Source of the DNA: CAWHMS01 sp963830495
GTDB taxonomy: Bacteria; Actinomycetota; Actinomycetes; Propionibacteriales; Nocardioidaceae
Direction: 5' to 3'
DNA length: 64,000 nt
Assembly (NCBI GenBank): GCA_963830495.1
Contig: CAWHMS010000003.1
Span: forward strand, 124,001-188,000
Shown here: piece after piece, positions 35,638 to 44,794 of the stretch
Position numbering within the stretch: the first letter of the stretch is position 1
How the letters are laid out: every line of letters begins with the position of its first letter
Made by a program: the position numbers and the translations under genes
The notes under the pieces: generated by a model
The model's database searches: none
What the model saw: only the letters and a program-made list of their open reading frames with translations
Told to the model about the DNA's origin: nothing

Positions 35638-36500
35638 CCGTCTTGTCGCGCACGCTCCGCTGCTTGGCCGGTCGGGCCGCCGTCACCGTCGGGGTGGCGG
35701 CGCTGCTCGCGGGGTGTACGTCGGCCAGCCCCGGCGTCGAGGAGGACCGCTCCCCCGAGCCGTCGGCCACGCGGCCGGCCGAGCCGCCCCCGCCGCCACC
35801 TGACGCTCCCACGGTCGGAGAGTGCCGACTCCTCACCTTCGACGACATCGGGAGCTACACCGACGACACCAAGCCCAGACCCTGCCGCCGGCGGCACACG
35901 TCCTACGCCTTCGCGATCGGCGAGCTGCCCTCCGATGTCGCCTTCGACGGTGTCGAGATCGACAACGACGCGGTCCAACGTGCCGCTGCCGCCGCCTGTC
36001 GGTCCCTGTTCGCGGACTTCGTCGGCGGTACGCCGGCCATCCGCGCGCTGGCGAGGCTCAGCCCGACCTACTTCGTCCCGGAGCAGCGCGGCTTCGACCT
36101 CGGCGCGCGCTGGGTGCGCTGCGACGTCGTCGGTCTGCTGGACGACGCGACGCTGGCGCCACTCTCCCCTGAGCTCGAGGGGCTTCTCGACGACGTCGGC
36201 GCGCTGGAGGAGTACGGCGTCTGCAGCCAGGGCGAGCCTGGCTCCGCCGAGTTCGTGCTGGTCATGTGTCGCACCCGGCACGACTATCGCGCCATCGAGG
36301 CGATCCGGCTCGACAGCGCGGACGCGTCGTATCCCGGGCGGGACGTGACCGCCCAGGAGGGGCGCGACCAGTGCGCGGAGCTGGTGGCCGAGCGCCTGGG
36401 CGTCGGCGGCGGATACACGTTCGGGTGGACCTACCCCTCGGCGGAGGACTGGAGCGAGGGTCAGCGCTTCGGCTTCTGCTGGCTGCAGACGTCTGACTGA
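35613..36500 (+). CDS. Septum-formation-domain lipoprotein, first of a tandem pair
   Basis: About 295 residues from a GTG at 35613 (AAGG five bases before it); a TTG at 35643 gives a shorter, also plausible signal peptide. The lipobox is LLAGCTS. A Pro-rich linker follows, then a domain like PF13845: VGECRLLTFDDI, CRRRHTSYAFAIG, CRSLFADFVGG, RWVRCDVVGLL and later cysteines in CSQGE, MCRTRH, QCAELV, FCWLQ that probably pair. Such proteins are anchored outside and their role in septum formation is only presumed. The next gene is a paralogue. Confidence 0.75.
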   Translation: MLRRRTAITVLSRTLRCLAGRAAVTVGVAALLAGCTSASPGVEEDRSPEPSATRPAEPPPPPPDAPTVGECRLLTFDDIGSYTDDTKPRPCRRRHTSYAFAIGELPSDVAFDGVEIDNDAVQRAAAAACRSLFADFVGGTPAIRALARLSPTYFVPEQRGFDLGARWVRCDVVGLLDDATLAPLSPELEGLLDDVGALEEYGVCSQGEPGSAEFVLVMCRTRHDYRAIEAIRLDSADASYPGRDVTAQEGRDQCAELVAERLGVGGGYTFGWTYPSAEDWSEGQRFGFCWLQTSD

Positions 36501-36576
36501 GCCCACGGTGTCTCGCGCAGGACACGGTTCGGCAGACCGAAGCCCGCGGTCCACCTTCGGTCGGCATAATGACCGC

Positions 36577-37440
36577 GTGACGTTGCGGGTTCTGTCCTGG
36601 TTCGTGCTCGGCGTTATCGGGCTGAGCGCGTGCGCCAAGGCCGAGGACCTGGCACGTGGAGCCGACACGACTGCGGCGCCGCCGACATCCCCCACCGCTA
36701 CGGACACGCCGACGCCCACGCAACCGTCCACGCCGCCGCCTGACGTTGCCCCTCGCCCCACGGTCGGCAACTGCTACCTGGTCGCTCCGCGCAGCTACCG
36801 GCGTCAGGTCGACGGCAGCGATCCCGTGGCGTGCGCGAAGCGGCACACGTCGGAGACGTTCGGCGTCTTCAACGTCGACCCGATCCCGACCTCCCGCCAG
36901 ATCGAAGAAGTCTGGCGCCGCTGCCACGACCGGTTCACGGCGTACGTCGGCGCCTCCTCGACCGTGTCGACGTTGGGGATCGCACTCATCAAAGCCACCC
37001 CGGACCAAGTGGCGGCCGGCCAGGACTGGGTCCGCTGCGACGTCATCGAACGGACCAGCTTCAACGGCGGCATCGGGCGCGAACGCTCGGGCAACGTGCG
37101 CGGCGCCCTCGTCGACTCGGTGCCCGCTGCCTTTCGAGGGTGCTCGTTGCGCTGGCCGAGGGTCGACACCGAGGTTCCCTTCAGCTCCTGCGCACGGGTC
37201 CATCGGGCGGAGTTGATCCCGACGTCGACCAGGATCGGAGGACGGGACGATCCCTACCCCGGCGAGGCATTCAGCCGGCGCACTAGCCGGACCTTCTGTG
37301 CCGACAACGTGCTCAACTACGTCTCGGAGGCGGTCCGCTACTACTACTACTACCCGACGCGAAGCTCATGGCCGGCCGGCTCCCGCGACACGGTCTGCTG
37401 GGCTCTCGACACCAGTGGCGCCGGACTACCTCCGATCTGA
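36577..37440 (+). CDS. Septum-formation-domain lipoprotein, second of a tandem pair
   Basis: 287 residues from a GTG at 36577. CATAAT at 36565-36570 resembles a -10 box only six bases before the GTG, so the message is probably leaderless and separately transcribed. The lipobox is LSACAK. A long Thr/Pro linker follows, then the same block order as its neighbour: VGNCYLVAPRS, CAKRHTSETFGVF, CHDRFTAYVG, WVRCDVIE, FSSCARVHRAE, FCADNVLNYV and a C-terminal VCWAL. The two genes are diverged duplicates. Confidence 0.78.
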   Translation: MTLRVLSWFVLGVIGLSACAKAEDLARGADTTAAPPTSPTATDTPTPTQPSTPPPDVAPRPTVGNCYLVAPRSYRRQVDGSDPVACAKRHTSETFGVFNVDPIPTSRQIEEVWRRCHDRFTAYVGASSTVSTLGIALIKATPDQVAAGQDWVRCDVIERTSFNGGIGRERSGNVRGALVDSVPAAFRGCSLRWPRVDTEVPFSSCARVHRAELIPTSTRIGGRDDPYPGEAFSRRTSRTFCADNVLNYVSEAVRYYYYYPTRSSWPAGSRDTVCWALDTSGAGLPPI

Positions 37441-37499
37441 CCGTCCGGTCTGCGATCAGTCCCGCCTCGTCGGTGCGCGTCGGGTCACCCAGCGCGGCG

Positions 37500-38432
37500 C
37501 TAGAAGCCCAGTCGCCGCAGTTGCCGGGGGTCACGCTGCCAGTTCTTGGCGACCTTCACCCGCAGGTCCAGGTAGACCGGCGTGCCCAGCAGCGCCTCGA
37601 TCTGGAGTCTGGCCCGACCACCGACCTCCTTAAGCCGGGACCCGCGATGCCCGATGATGATGCCCTTCTGGCTGTCCCGCTCCACGTAGAGCCCTGCCTG
37701 CACGTCGAGCAGCGGACGATCTTCGGGACGTCCGTCGCGAAGGCCCATCTCCTCCACCACGACGGCGATCGAGTGTGGCAGCTCCTCCCGCACCCCCTCC
37801 AGGGCGGCTTCGCGGATCAGCTCGGCAACCAGTGTCTGCTCCGGCTCGTCTGTCAGCTCACCCTCGGGGTAGAGCGCCGGTCCCTCCGGCAGCTGGCCGA
37901 CCAGCAGGTCGGCCAGCAGCGGCACCTGGTCGCCGCGGGTCGCTGACACGGGGACGACATCTGCCCACTCCACCCCGGTCTGCCGACCCAGCTCGGTGAT
38001 CCCGACCAGGTGCTCGGCCATCCGGTCCGAGTCGACCAGGTCGCTCTTCGTCGCCACGGCGATCTTCGGCGTACGACGGACACCGGCGACCTCGTCGACC
38101 AGATAGCGGTCTCCGGGGCCGATCCGGTCGCTGGCCGGGAGACACACGGCGATCACGTCGACCTCGCCCCAGGTGGTGCGCACCACGTCGTTGAGCCGCT
38201 CACCCAGCAGGGTCCGTGGCTTGTGCAGCCCGGGAGTGTCGACGAGCACCAGCTGGGCATCGGGCCGATGGACGATGCCGCGGACCGTGTGCCGGGTGGT
38301 CTGCGGTCGGGACGACGTGATCGCAATCTTGGCGCCGACCAGGGCGTTGGTCAGCGTCGACTTGCCGGCGTTGGGCCGACCCACCAGGCTGGCGAAGCCA
38401 CTGCGAAAGGGGTCGGGTGTCGGCTGGCTCAC
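37500..38432 (-). CDS. era: GTPase Era
   Basis: 310 residues from a GTG at 38432 (GGGAG 11 bases upstream); an ATG at 38450 adds six residues. G motifs: G1 GRPNAGKST, G2 region RPQTTRHTVRG, G3 DTPGLHKP, G4 ATKSD. The C-terminal KH domain has GIIIGHRGSRLKEVGGRAR and ends FVAKNW-type text (VAKNWQRDPRQLRRLGF). Era binds 16S rRNA and helps mature the small subunit. Downstream member of the phoH-ybeY-corC-cdd-era cluster. Confidence 0.95.
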   Translation of the reverse strand: MSQPTPDPFRSGFASLVGRPNAGKSTLTNALVGAKIAITSSRPQTTRHTVRGIVHRPDAQLVLVDTPGLHKPRTLLGERLNDVVRTTWGEVDVIAVCLPASDRIGPGDRYLVDEVAGVRRTPKIAVATKSDLVDSDRMAEHLVGITELGRQTGVEWADVVPVSATRGDQVPLLADLLVGQLPEGPALYPEGELTDEPEQTLVAELIREAALEGVREELPHSIAVVVEEMGLRDGRPEDRPLLDVQAGLYVERDSQKGIIIGHRGSRLKEVGGRARLQIEALLGTPVYLDLRVKVAKNWQRDPRQLRRLGF

Positions 38433-38487
38433 CCGGCCAGTGTCTCCCATTCCGGTTGAGGCAGCGGGTGAGGCCTAGCCATGTCCC

Positions 38488-38835
38488 TCAGGTCGTGACC
38501 GACTCGACGACGCTGCCGGACGCGTCGGCCCGATAGATCGGCACACCGGCGCCGGCGAAGTCCCCCACCGTGGCCAGATCCGCTGCATCGATGCCGACGG
38601 CATCAGTCAGCACCAGGGCTGCCTCCAAGCCACGGGCGCCGCTGCTCGATGCCATGGCCACCGCCACCTGGAGCGCCGTCAGCTGCAGCGAGGGCAGGTT
38701 GACGTCGACGGCGCTGTAGGTGCGTCCATCGGTGTCACGCACCGCTGCACCGGAAGTCGAATGCACTCGGGCGCGGTTGGCGCGGGCAAGGGTGACCAGC
38801 TTGCTGTCGTCAGGGTCGGTGAACTCGAGCGGCAT
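38488..38835 (-). CDS. Cytidine-deaminase-like protein without zinc ligands
   Basis: 115 residues with the size and strand order of the cytidine deaminase fold (KLVTLARANRARV, DGRTYSAVDVNLPSLQLTALQVAVAMASS, EAALVLTDA). The zinc site is gone: the HAE position reads TAL (53-55), there is no P-C-x-x-C motif, and the protein has no cysteine at all. It cannot be a zinc deaminase. The same small gene stands between the CBS protein and era in M. tuberculosis (Rv2365c), so it is a conserved partner, not a decayed gene. Function unknown. Confidence 0.78.
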   Translation of the reverse strand: MPLEFTDPDDSKLVTLARANRARVHSTSGAAVRDTDGRTYSAVDVNLPSLQLTALQVAVAMASSSGARGLEAALVLTDAVGIDAADLATVGDFAGAGVPIYRADASGSVVESVTT

Positions 38836-38855
38836 GGGACGACAGCGTAGTGAGG

Positions 38856-40184
38856 TCAGGCCGTGGCGTCCGCCTCTTGACCGTGGACCGACCGCCCCTC
38901 GGGTGGTGCCGGCTGCTCGCTCTGCACCGGCGTGGCCACGACGGTGACGACGCGGTTGCGACGTCCGGCCCTGGACTCCGCCTCAAGATGCAGGCCGTTG
39001 CACGTGACCTCCGCACCCGGGATCGGCACCCTGCCGAGGTGCTTGGCCATCAGGCCGCCGATCGTCTCGACGTCCTCGTCCTCGAGCGCGACCCCGAAGA
39101 GCTCACCCACGTCGTCGAGCGACATCCGAGACGAGATCCTGACCGCGCCGCCGGAGAGGCGCTCGGCCAACTCTGGCTCGACGTCGTACTCGTCGGTGAT
39201 CTCGCCGACGATCTCCTCGAGGATGTCCTCGATCGTGATCAGTCCCGCGGTGCCGCCGTACTCGTCGACCACCACGGCGACGTGCATCCGCTTGGCCTGC
39301 ATCTCGCGCATCAGGTCACCGGCAGGCTTGGTGTCGGGGACGAAGAGCACGGGCCGCATGACTGACTCGACCCGTTCGGTCGACTCGGCCTCCCTTCGAT
39401 CGAACACCCGCTTGGCTACGTCCTTGAGATAGGCGATGCCGATCACGTCATCGAGGTCCTCGCCAACGACAGGGATGCGGGAGAACCCGCTACGCAGGGC
39501 GAGCGACATCATCTGTCGAAGGCGCTTGTGCCGTTCGATGAAGATCATGTCGGTCCGGGGCACCATGACCTCGCGCACCAGGGTGTCGCCCAGCTCGAAG
39601 ACCGAGTGGATCATCTTGCTCTCGTCGGACTCGATCAACCGGCTCTCCTCGGCGAGGTCGACCAGCTCGCGGAGCTCGGCCTCGCTGGCGAACGGCCCCT
39701 CTCGGAATCCCCGGCCCGGGGTCAGCGCGTTGCCGATCATGATCAGCAGCTGCGGGATCGGGCCGAGTACGGCGGTCAGCACGGCCACCGGACGCGCCAT
39801 CACGAGCGCCACCCGCTCCGCGTGCTGACGGCCAACCGTCCGTGGCCCGACCCCGACCACGATGTAGGACACCACGACCATGACCCCTGCTGCCGTGAGC
39901 ACCTGTAGCCAGGTCGGTTCGAGCAGGTGCACCACGACAAGCGTCACCAAGACGGTGGCCGTGGTCTCGCACAACACCCGCAACAACAGGGTGGTGTTCA
40001 GGTATCTGGGTGCGTCACCGACGATCGTCTCGAGCCGAGCGGCGCCTCGACGCCCGTCCTTGACCAGCTCCTCGACGCGCGCCTTCGACATGGCCGACAG
40101 GGCGGCTTCGGCCCCCGCCAGCAGTCCGGCCAGCAGCACCAGCCCGGCGGCGAGGACAAGCAAGATGACATCCGTCGACGTCAT
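38856..40184 (-). CDS. CNNM/CorC-type membrane protein with CBS pair
   Basis: 442 residues. The N-terminal CNNM membrane domain has about four hydrophobic helices (VILLVLAAGLVLLAGLLAGAEAALSAMS, VLVTLVVVHLL, MVVVSYIVVGVGPRT). Two CBS motifs follow (VMVPRTDMIFIER and VMRPVLFVPDTK), then a CorC_HlyC domain at the C-terminus. Such proteins are linked to magnesium or cobalt export. The start overlaps the ybeY stop by four bases. Equivalent to Rv2366c in position. Confidence 0.92.
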   Translation of the reverse strand: MTSTDVILLVLAAGLVLLAGLLAGAEAALSAMSKARVEELVKDGRRGAARLETIVGDAPRYLNTTLLLRVLCETTATVLVTLVVVHLLEPTWLQVLTAAGVMVVVSYIVVGVGPRTVGRQHAERVALVMARPVAVLTAVLGPIPQLLIMIGNALTPGRGFREGPFASEAELRELVDLAEESRLIESDESKMIHSVFELGDTLVREVMVPRTDMIFIERHKRLRQMMSLALRSGFSRIPVVGEDLDDVIGIAYLKDVAKRVFDRREAESTERVESVMRPVLFVPDTKPAGDLMREMQAKRMHVAVVVDEYGGTAGLITIEDILEEIVGEITDEYDVEPELAERLSGGAVRISSRMSLDDVGELFGVALEDEDVETIGGLMAKHLGRVPIPGAEVTCNGLHLEAESRAGRRNRVVTVVATPVQSEQPAPPEGRSVHGQEADATA

Positions 40185-40651
40185 TCGACGTGCTCACCGC
40201 TCCTCACGCCTTGCCACTCGGCAAGCAGCCTCGCCTGCAACCCGAACATCTCCTTCTCCTCGTCCGGCTCGGCGTGGTCGTAACCGAGCAGATGCAAGAT
40301 GCCGTGGATGGTCAGCAGGTGCATCTCGTCCTCGGGCGCGCGGGCGAACTGAGGAGCCTGGGCGATGGCGTACTGCGGACACAGCAGCATGTCGCCGAGA
40401 ATGCCCTCGATCTCCGGCTCATCCTCCTTGCCCGGCCGGAGCTCGTCCATGGGGAAGGACAGCACGTCTGTCGGCCCCTCGTTGCCCATCCAACGGGTGT
40501 TGTACTCGGTGATCGTGCCCTCGTCGACCAGCTTGACGCACAGCTCCGCCTCCGGGTGCACCCTCATGCGGCGCAGGGTGAAGCGGGCCAGCCGGGCGAA
40601 GTCGTCGACGTCGAGATCGACGCCCGACTCGTTGAGCACCTCGACGCTCAT
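40181..40651 (-). CDS. ybeY: Endoribonuclease YbeY
   Basis: 156 residues. The zinc site HGILHLLGYDH (H-x3-H-x5-H) is complete, and TDVLSFPMDE and LGDMLLCPQYA are the other conserved blocks. YbeY matures 16S rRNA 3' ends and takes part in ribosome quality control. It overlaps phoH upstream and the CNNM gene downstream by four bases each, so three proteins are translated in coupled fashion. Confidence 0.95.
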   Translation of the reverse strand: MSVEVLNESGVDLDVDDFARLARFTLRRMRVHPEAELCVKLVDEGTITEYNTRWMGNEGPTDVLSFPMDELRPGKEDEPEIEGILGDMLLCPQYAIAQAPQFARAPEDEMHLLTIHGILHLLGYDHAEPDEEKEMFGLQARLLAEWQGVRSGEHVE

Positions 40652-41682
40652 GAACCGTCCACGGCGTGCGGCGGCCCGACCTGCTGCTTGGACTCGTAGC
40701 TGTCGTACGCCGCGACGATGCGACCCACCAGCTTGTGCCGTACGACGTCGTTGGCGCCGAGCCAGCAGAACTGCACGTCCCGGAGACCTGTGAGAATCTC
40801 CTGCACCACGCGAAGGCCACTCCTGGTGCCGGTGGGGAGGTCGACCTGGGTCACGTCACCCGTGACGACCATCTTGGACCCGAAGCCGAGCCGGGTCAGG
40901 AACATCTTCATCTGCTCGGGTGAGGTGTTCTGTGCCTCGTCGAGGATGATGAAGGCGTCGTTGAGGCTGCGCCCTCGCATGTAGGCCAACGGTGCGACCT
41001 CGATAGTGCCTGCTGTCAGCAGCTTGGGGATCGAATCGGGGTCGACCATGTCGTGCAGCGCGTCGTACAGCGGCCTCAGGTACGGATCGATCTTCTCGCT
41101 CAGGGTGCCCGGCAGGTAGCCCAGTCGCTCGCCGGCCTCGACCGCAGGACGAGTCAAGATGATGCGATTGACCTGCTTCGACTGCAACGCCTGCACGGCC
41201 TTGGCCATGGCCAGATACGTCTTGCCGGTGCCTGCGGGTCCGATCCCGAAGACCACGGTGTGCTTGTCGATCGCATCGACGTAGCGCTTCTGGTTGAGGG
41301 TCTTCGGGCGGATGGTCCGACCGCGGTTGCTCAAGATGTTGAGCGTGAGAACGTCGGCGGGCCGCTCCTTCGTCTCCGCTCGGAGCATGCCTATCACCCG
41401 CTCCACCGCATCGGCGGTGAGCCCCTGGCCGGTGCGCACCATGGTGACGAGCTCGTCGAGGAGGCGTTCGACGAGTGCGACCTCACCGCGCTCCCCGGTA
41501 ACGGTCACCTCGTTGCCGCGCACGTGGACGTCGGCGCTGAAGTCGCGCTCGATGATGTCGAGGAACTCGTCTCGTGGGCCGAGGACGGCGACGGCGGGGA
41601 CGCTGTTAGGCAGGACGATCGTGTGCCGGGGCAAGCCGTGGGCGTCGGTACGCCGGGGCAGATCTGGTGATTCCTGTGTCAT
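40648..41682 (-). CDS. phoH: PhoH-family ATPase
   Basis: 344 residues. The N-terminal KH-like part is followed by the ATPase domain with Walker A FGIGPAGTGKTYLAMAKA, PAVEAGERLGYLPGTLSEKIDPYLRPL, Walker B FIILDEAQNTSPEQMKMFLTR and sensor VVTGDVTQVDLP. It is the YbeZ-type protein found next to ybeY, probably an RNA helicase or ATPase in rRNA maturation. First gene of the five-gene cluster ending in era. Confidence 0.94.
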   Translation of the reverse strand: MTQESPDLPRRTDAHGLPRHTIVLPNSVPAVAVLGPRDEFLDIIERDFSADVHVRGNEVTVTGERGEVALVERLLDELVTMVRTGQGLTADAVERVIGMLRAETKERPADVLTLNILSNRGRTIRPKTLNQKRYVDAIDKHTVVFGIGPAGTGKTYLAMAKAVQALQSKQVNRIILTRPAVEAGERLGYLPGTLSEKIDPYLRPLYDALHDMVDPDSIPKLLTAGTIEVAPLAYMRGRSLNDAFIILDEAQNTSPEQMKMFLTRLGFGSKMVVTGDVTQVDLPTGTRSGLRVVQEILTGLRDVQFCWLGANDVVRHKLVGRIVAAYDSYESKQQVGPPHAVDGS

Positions 41683-41801
41683 CGTGCATCCATGCTACGG
41701 CGTACGCCGTGCGGTGCCCACTCCGTTTGCGTCGGCCTCCCACCCGTCCAGGGACGACGGTTTCTCGCCGAGTCGAGCGGCGCGACGTATGGTGCGCTCG
41801 A

Positions 41802-42149
41802 TCAACCCGGCGGCCAGGTGAAGTCGCGTCCGCCCAGGACATGGACATGCGCGTGGAAGACGGTCTGCTGCGCGCGGGCCCCGCTGTTGGCCGCCAGTCG
41901 GTAGCCGTCGAGCACGTCGGATTGCTCGGCCACGTCGCGGGCCAGCGTGAGCACGCCGATCGCCGACTCTGGATGGGAAAGCGCTAGGTCGGGCAGCGTC
42001 GGGCTGTGCACCTTGGGGATCACGAGCACGTGTATCGGTGCCTGCGGAGAGATGTCGCGGAAGGCGTAGGCCAACGGGGACTCGGCAACCTTGTCCGAGG
42101 GAATCTCGCCAGCCAGGATCTTGCAAAAGAGGCAATCGGGATCGCTCAT
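41802..42149 (-). CDS. HIT-family protein
   Basis: 115 residues from the ATG at 42149. A CLFCKILAGEIPS zinc-type start and the histidine triad HAHVHVLGG near the C-terminus (H-x-H-x-H) mark an HIT nucleotide hydrolase of the HinT type, which cleaves aminoacyl- or lipid-AMP compounds. ATG lies six bases after the stop of the transporter gene upstream, so it is probably the last gene of the operon 45216-41802. Confidence 0.93.
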   Translation of the reverse strand: MSDPDCLFCKILAGEIPSDKVAESPLAYAFRDISPQAPIHVLVIPKVHSPTLPDLALSHPESAIGVLTLARDVAEQSDVLDGYRLAANSGARAQQTVFHAHVHVLGGRDFTWPPG

Positions 42150-42154
42150 GTCGC

Positions 42155-44794
42155 CTATCTTGTCGCGTCCGTCTGGCCAGCGCCTCCGGCATCCTTCACC
42201 GCCGCTGCGGTCTCCCGGACCACCGCGTCGTGGTGCGAGAGCTGGCCGGCCGCCAGCTCGGCGGCCTCCTGAGGGAGCAGAGCCGGCAGGGCATAGAGGG
42301 CGCACGCCTGGAGCCAGGGATCGGCCCACCGTCCGCCCGGATCCTCCACCAGCTCGCGGAGTCGATCGGCACGATCCCGGGACCGAGTCCCCGTCACCGG
42401 CACCAGCCGGGACAGCCGTTCCTCGTCGCCCAACGCGGGATCGAGTCCGGCCACGATCACCTCCGCGCGCGCTCTGCCGAGGGACACCTCCAGGGACTCC
42501 AAGCCCAGCGCGCGCTCGCTCTCCTGAGGCGAGCCGAGTGCCTCGACCGCCCGCCCGACCGCAGCACCGTCGCGAACGAGCCCGAGGAGATCGACGACCG
42601 TGTCCGCCGACGCCCGGGCGTCGTCGCGCAGCGCCCGCCTCAGCAGTTCCGGCGCCTCGTCCCCGAGGACCACGAGCGCGTCCAGCGCCTCGGCTTGTCG
42701 CAGCAACGACGCATCGACCGCCGCCTGGATGTCGCCGGACCGCTGATCGACGCCGAGACCGCTCGCCGCCAGGGCTCGCAGCGCCGCCGCTGACAGCTCA
42801 GGGTCGGCATCTCCCAGGTGATTGACGAGAACGTCGACGGCTGTGGACGTGTTCGCGGACCCGAGAGCACGAATCAACCTGATCCGGCTCGGATCGGTGC
42901 CGGAGCCGGTCCGCCAGGCGGCGTCCGCGTTGCCCACGAGGTGGTCCGCATGCGCTGCCAGCGCGTCCGCCAACTCAACCGGCACGGCGGGTCGGGCGCT
43001 CAGCTCGGTCAGCGCCGGCACGAAGTCTGGGCTGGGCGCACTCGTCACCGCCAGCAGTCCCGCTCGTACGTCGTCCGGGCTCCCGCTCAGCAGCGCCCCC
43101 GCGCAACTGGCCCTGGCTGCCCGGCCCGCTTCGCCCGGACGCGTGCTCAGACCCGCCAAGGCGGCCATCTGCACCGGCGCAACGTCGCTCTGCGCCAGCG
43201 CCTCCAGATCCGCAGAGCGAGGGTCGAGGGCCACCGCTACCCGAGCGGCGAAACCGCGAAGCTTCACGGGAGCCCCCTCGTCGACCGCCACGCACCTGAG
43301 CGGACGCGCCAGTACGTCGAGTCCGGATCTTGCTGCTGCCTCGATGCCGATGCGTTGTCGCGCCGCTTCTCTGTCGGAGACAAGCTCCGCCAGGTGCTCG
43401 GCCAGCCGGGGGTCGTCCGCCTCGAGCAGCACGTCGACTCCGGTCTGCACGTCGCGGAGATCATCGCTGCGAAGGAGGTCGTCCACAACCGCACGCGACG
43501 CCTCGTCGTCCAACCGCAGGGCGACCGGGTCCCAGGCCCGCTGCACGAGCGACGCCCGCAGGTTCACCCCGTACTCGCGGTACGCGAGCCCGGCCAGGAC
43601 GAGCCAGCCGATCGTGACCGCAAGGGTGAACAGCACCAGCGCAAGGATGTCCAGCCCGAGGGCGTCGTACGCCAGCAGCAGCGCTCCGACCAGCCCCAGA
43701 GCCAAGGGCACTCCCGCACCCTCGATCCGTGTCTGTGCGACCACCCGCTGTCTCACGGGCAGTGCCTGATAGGTCGCGTTGATCGACGTACGCGTGGTCC
43801 CGTCCGTCAGCGAGATGTCGGTCACCTGCTGCGCGCACACGACGACGAAGAACACCAGGCTGCCGACGCCCGTCGCGGCCCCCAGCACGGTCGAGGCAAC
43901 GAGCAGGGCCAGCACGCCAGCAGGGTTGGCGGCCAGCCCGAGGGAGATGCCGAATCGACTGAGCAGCCGGCCGGCGAGCAGAGCGACGAACGCCACACTG
44001 ACCACGTTGATGATCGCCCCGAAGACGCCCAGGAACTCTGCGAGGTCGTTCGGGTCGGGGTATCGAACAGCCGCGCGCTCCCACACCATGAAGTCGAGGA
44101 GCTGGGTGACTGCCGCTGACAGCACCTGGTAGCCGAAGATCAGCAGCACCAGCCGTCGACCACGCGAAGGCCCCGGCGCCGGGATGTCCGGCACGTTCGC
44201 GGCGGCGATGGGGGCGGGGACGAACCCTAGCTCAGCGGGGAACCGTCGTGCTGTCTCGAGGACCAGGGCAAGGAACAGCAGCGATGCTGCGACGTCGATG
44301 ACGAGCAGGTTCCTCGGCCCGCCGAACACGCTCACCAGCGCAGCCGCCGCGAGGCCGCCGACGGCGAACCCGATCGAGAAGCCGGCGACCACGAGCGGGA
44401 AGCGCGCCTTCATCTGCCGGATGTCGAGCAGTCGGCCGGCCTGCGTCCCGACGACGACGAAGCCGAGCGGGATCGACAGCGGGAACAGCACCAGCAGCGG
44501 AAACGTCACCCACAGGGCCGACGACTCCGCCAGCAGCACCCAGCAGACCGCGACCAGGACAGTGTTCGCGACGAGCAGGCCCGCCGAGACCGTGGCCAGG
44601 CTCCACCGACGTTGAGCCCTCGTCATCCCGGCCGACACGACCACACCGGCGGCTGCGACGGCGAGGTACACGTAGGGCAGGTTGTCGGCGCCGTACTCCG
44701 CGAGGAAGAGCGCACTCGCCGGTACGACGAGGAACGCCATCATGAGGCCGAGCGCCACCGTCTGGCCAGTGAGCAGGACCAGCCGTGTCCTCAC
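42155..44794 (-). CDS. Membrane transporter-like protein with HEAT-repeat C-terminus (Npt1/MFS-like)
   Basis: 879 residues from a GTG overlapping the upstream stop (GTGA). The first 420 residues hold about 12 hydrophobic helices with loops such as GTQAGRLLDIRQMKARFPLVVAGFSIG, resembling the ATP/ADP-translocase (Npt1) branch of the MFS. The remaining 450 residues are helical pairs typical of HEAT repeats (DLRDVQTGVDVLLEADDPRLAEHLAELV, ADPELSAAALRALAASGLG, QESERALGLESLEVSLG). The soluble half probably scaffolds partners. The substrate is unknown. The preceding gene encodes a cyclic-nucleotide-binding domain. Confidence 0.8.
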   Translation of the reverse strand: MRTRLVLLTGQTVALGLMMAFLVVPASALFLAEYGADNLPYVYLAVAAAGVVVSAGMTRAQRRWSLATVSAGLLVANTVLVAVCWVLLAESSALWVTFPLLVLFPLSIPLGFVVVGTQAGRLLDIRQMKARFPLVVAGFSIGFAVGGLAAAALVSVFGGPRNLLVIDVAASLLFLALVLETARRFPAELGFVPAPIAAANVPDIPAPGPSRGRRLVLLIFGYQVLSAAVTQLLDFMVWERAAVRYPDPNDLAEFLGVFGAIINVVSVAFVALLAGRLLSRFGISLGLAANPAGVLALLVASTVLGAATGVGSLVFFVVVCAQQVTDISLTDGTTRTSINATYQALPVRQRVVAQTRIEGAGVPLALGLVGALLLAYDALGLDILALVLFTLAVTIGWLVLAGLAYREYGVNLRASLVQRAWDPVALRLDDEASRAVVDDLLRSDDLRDVQTGVDVLLEADDPRLAEHLAELVSDREAARQRIGIEAAARSGLDVLARPLRCVAVDEGAPVKLRGFAARVAVALDPRSADLEALAQSDVAPVQMAALAGLSTRPGEAGRAARASCAGALLSGSPDDVRAGLLAVTSAPSPDFVPALTELSARPAVPVELADALAAHADHLVGNADAAWRTGSGTDPSRIRLIRALGSANTSTAVDVLVNHLGDADPELSAAALRALAASGLGVDQRSGDIQAAVDASLLRQAEALDALVVLGDEAPELLRRALRDDARASADTVVDLLGLVRDGAAVGRAVEALGSPQESERALGLESLEVSLGRARAEVIVAGLDPALGDEERLSRLVPVTGTRSRDRADRLRELVEDPGGRWADPWLQACALYALPALLPQEAAELAAGQLSHHDAVVRETAAAVKDAGGAGQTDATR

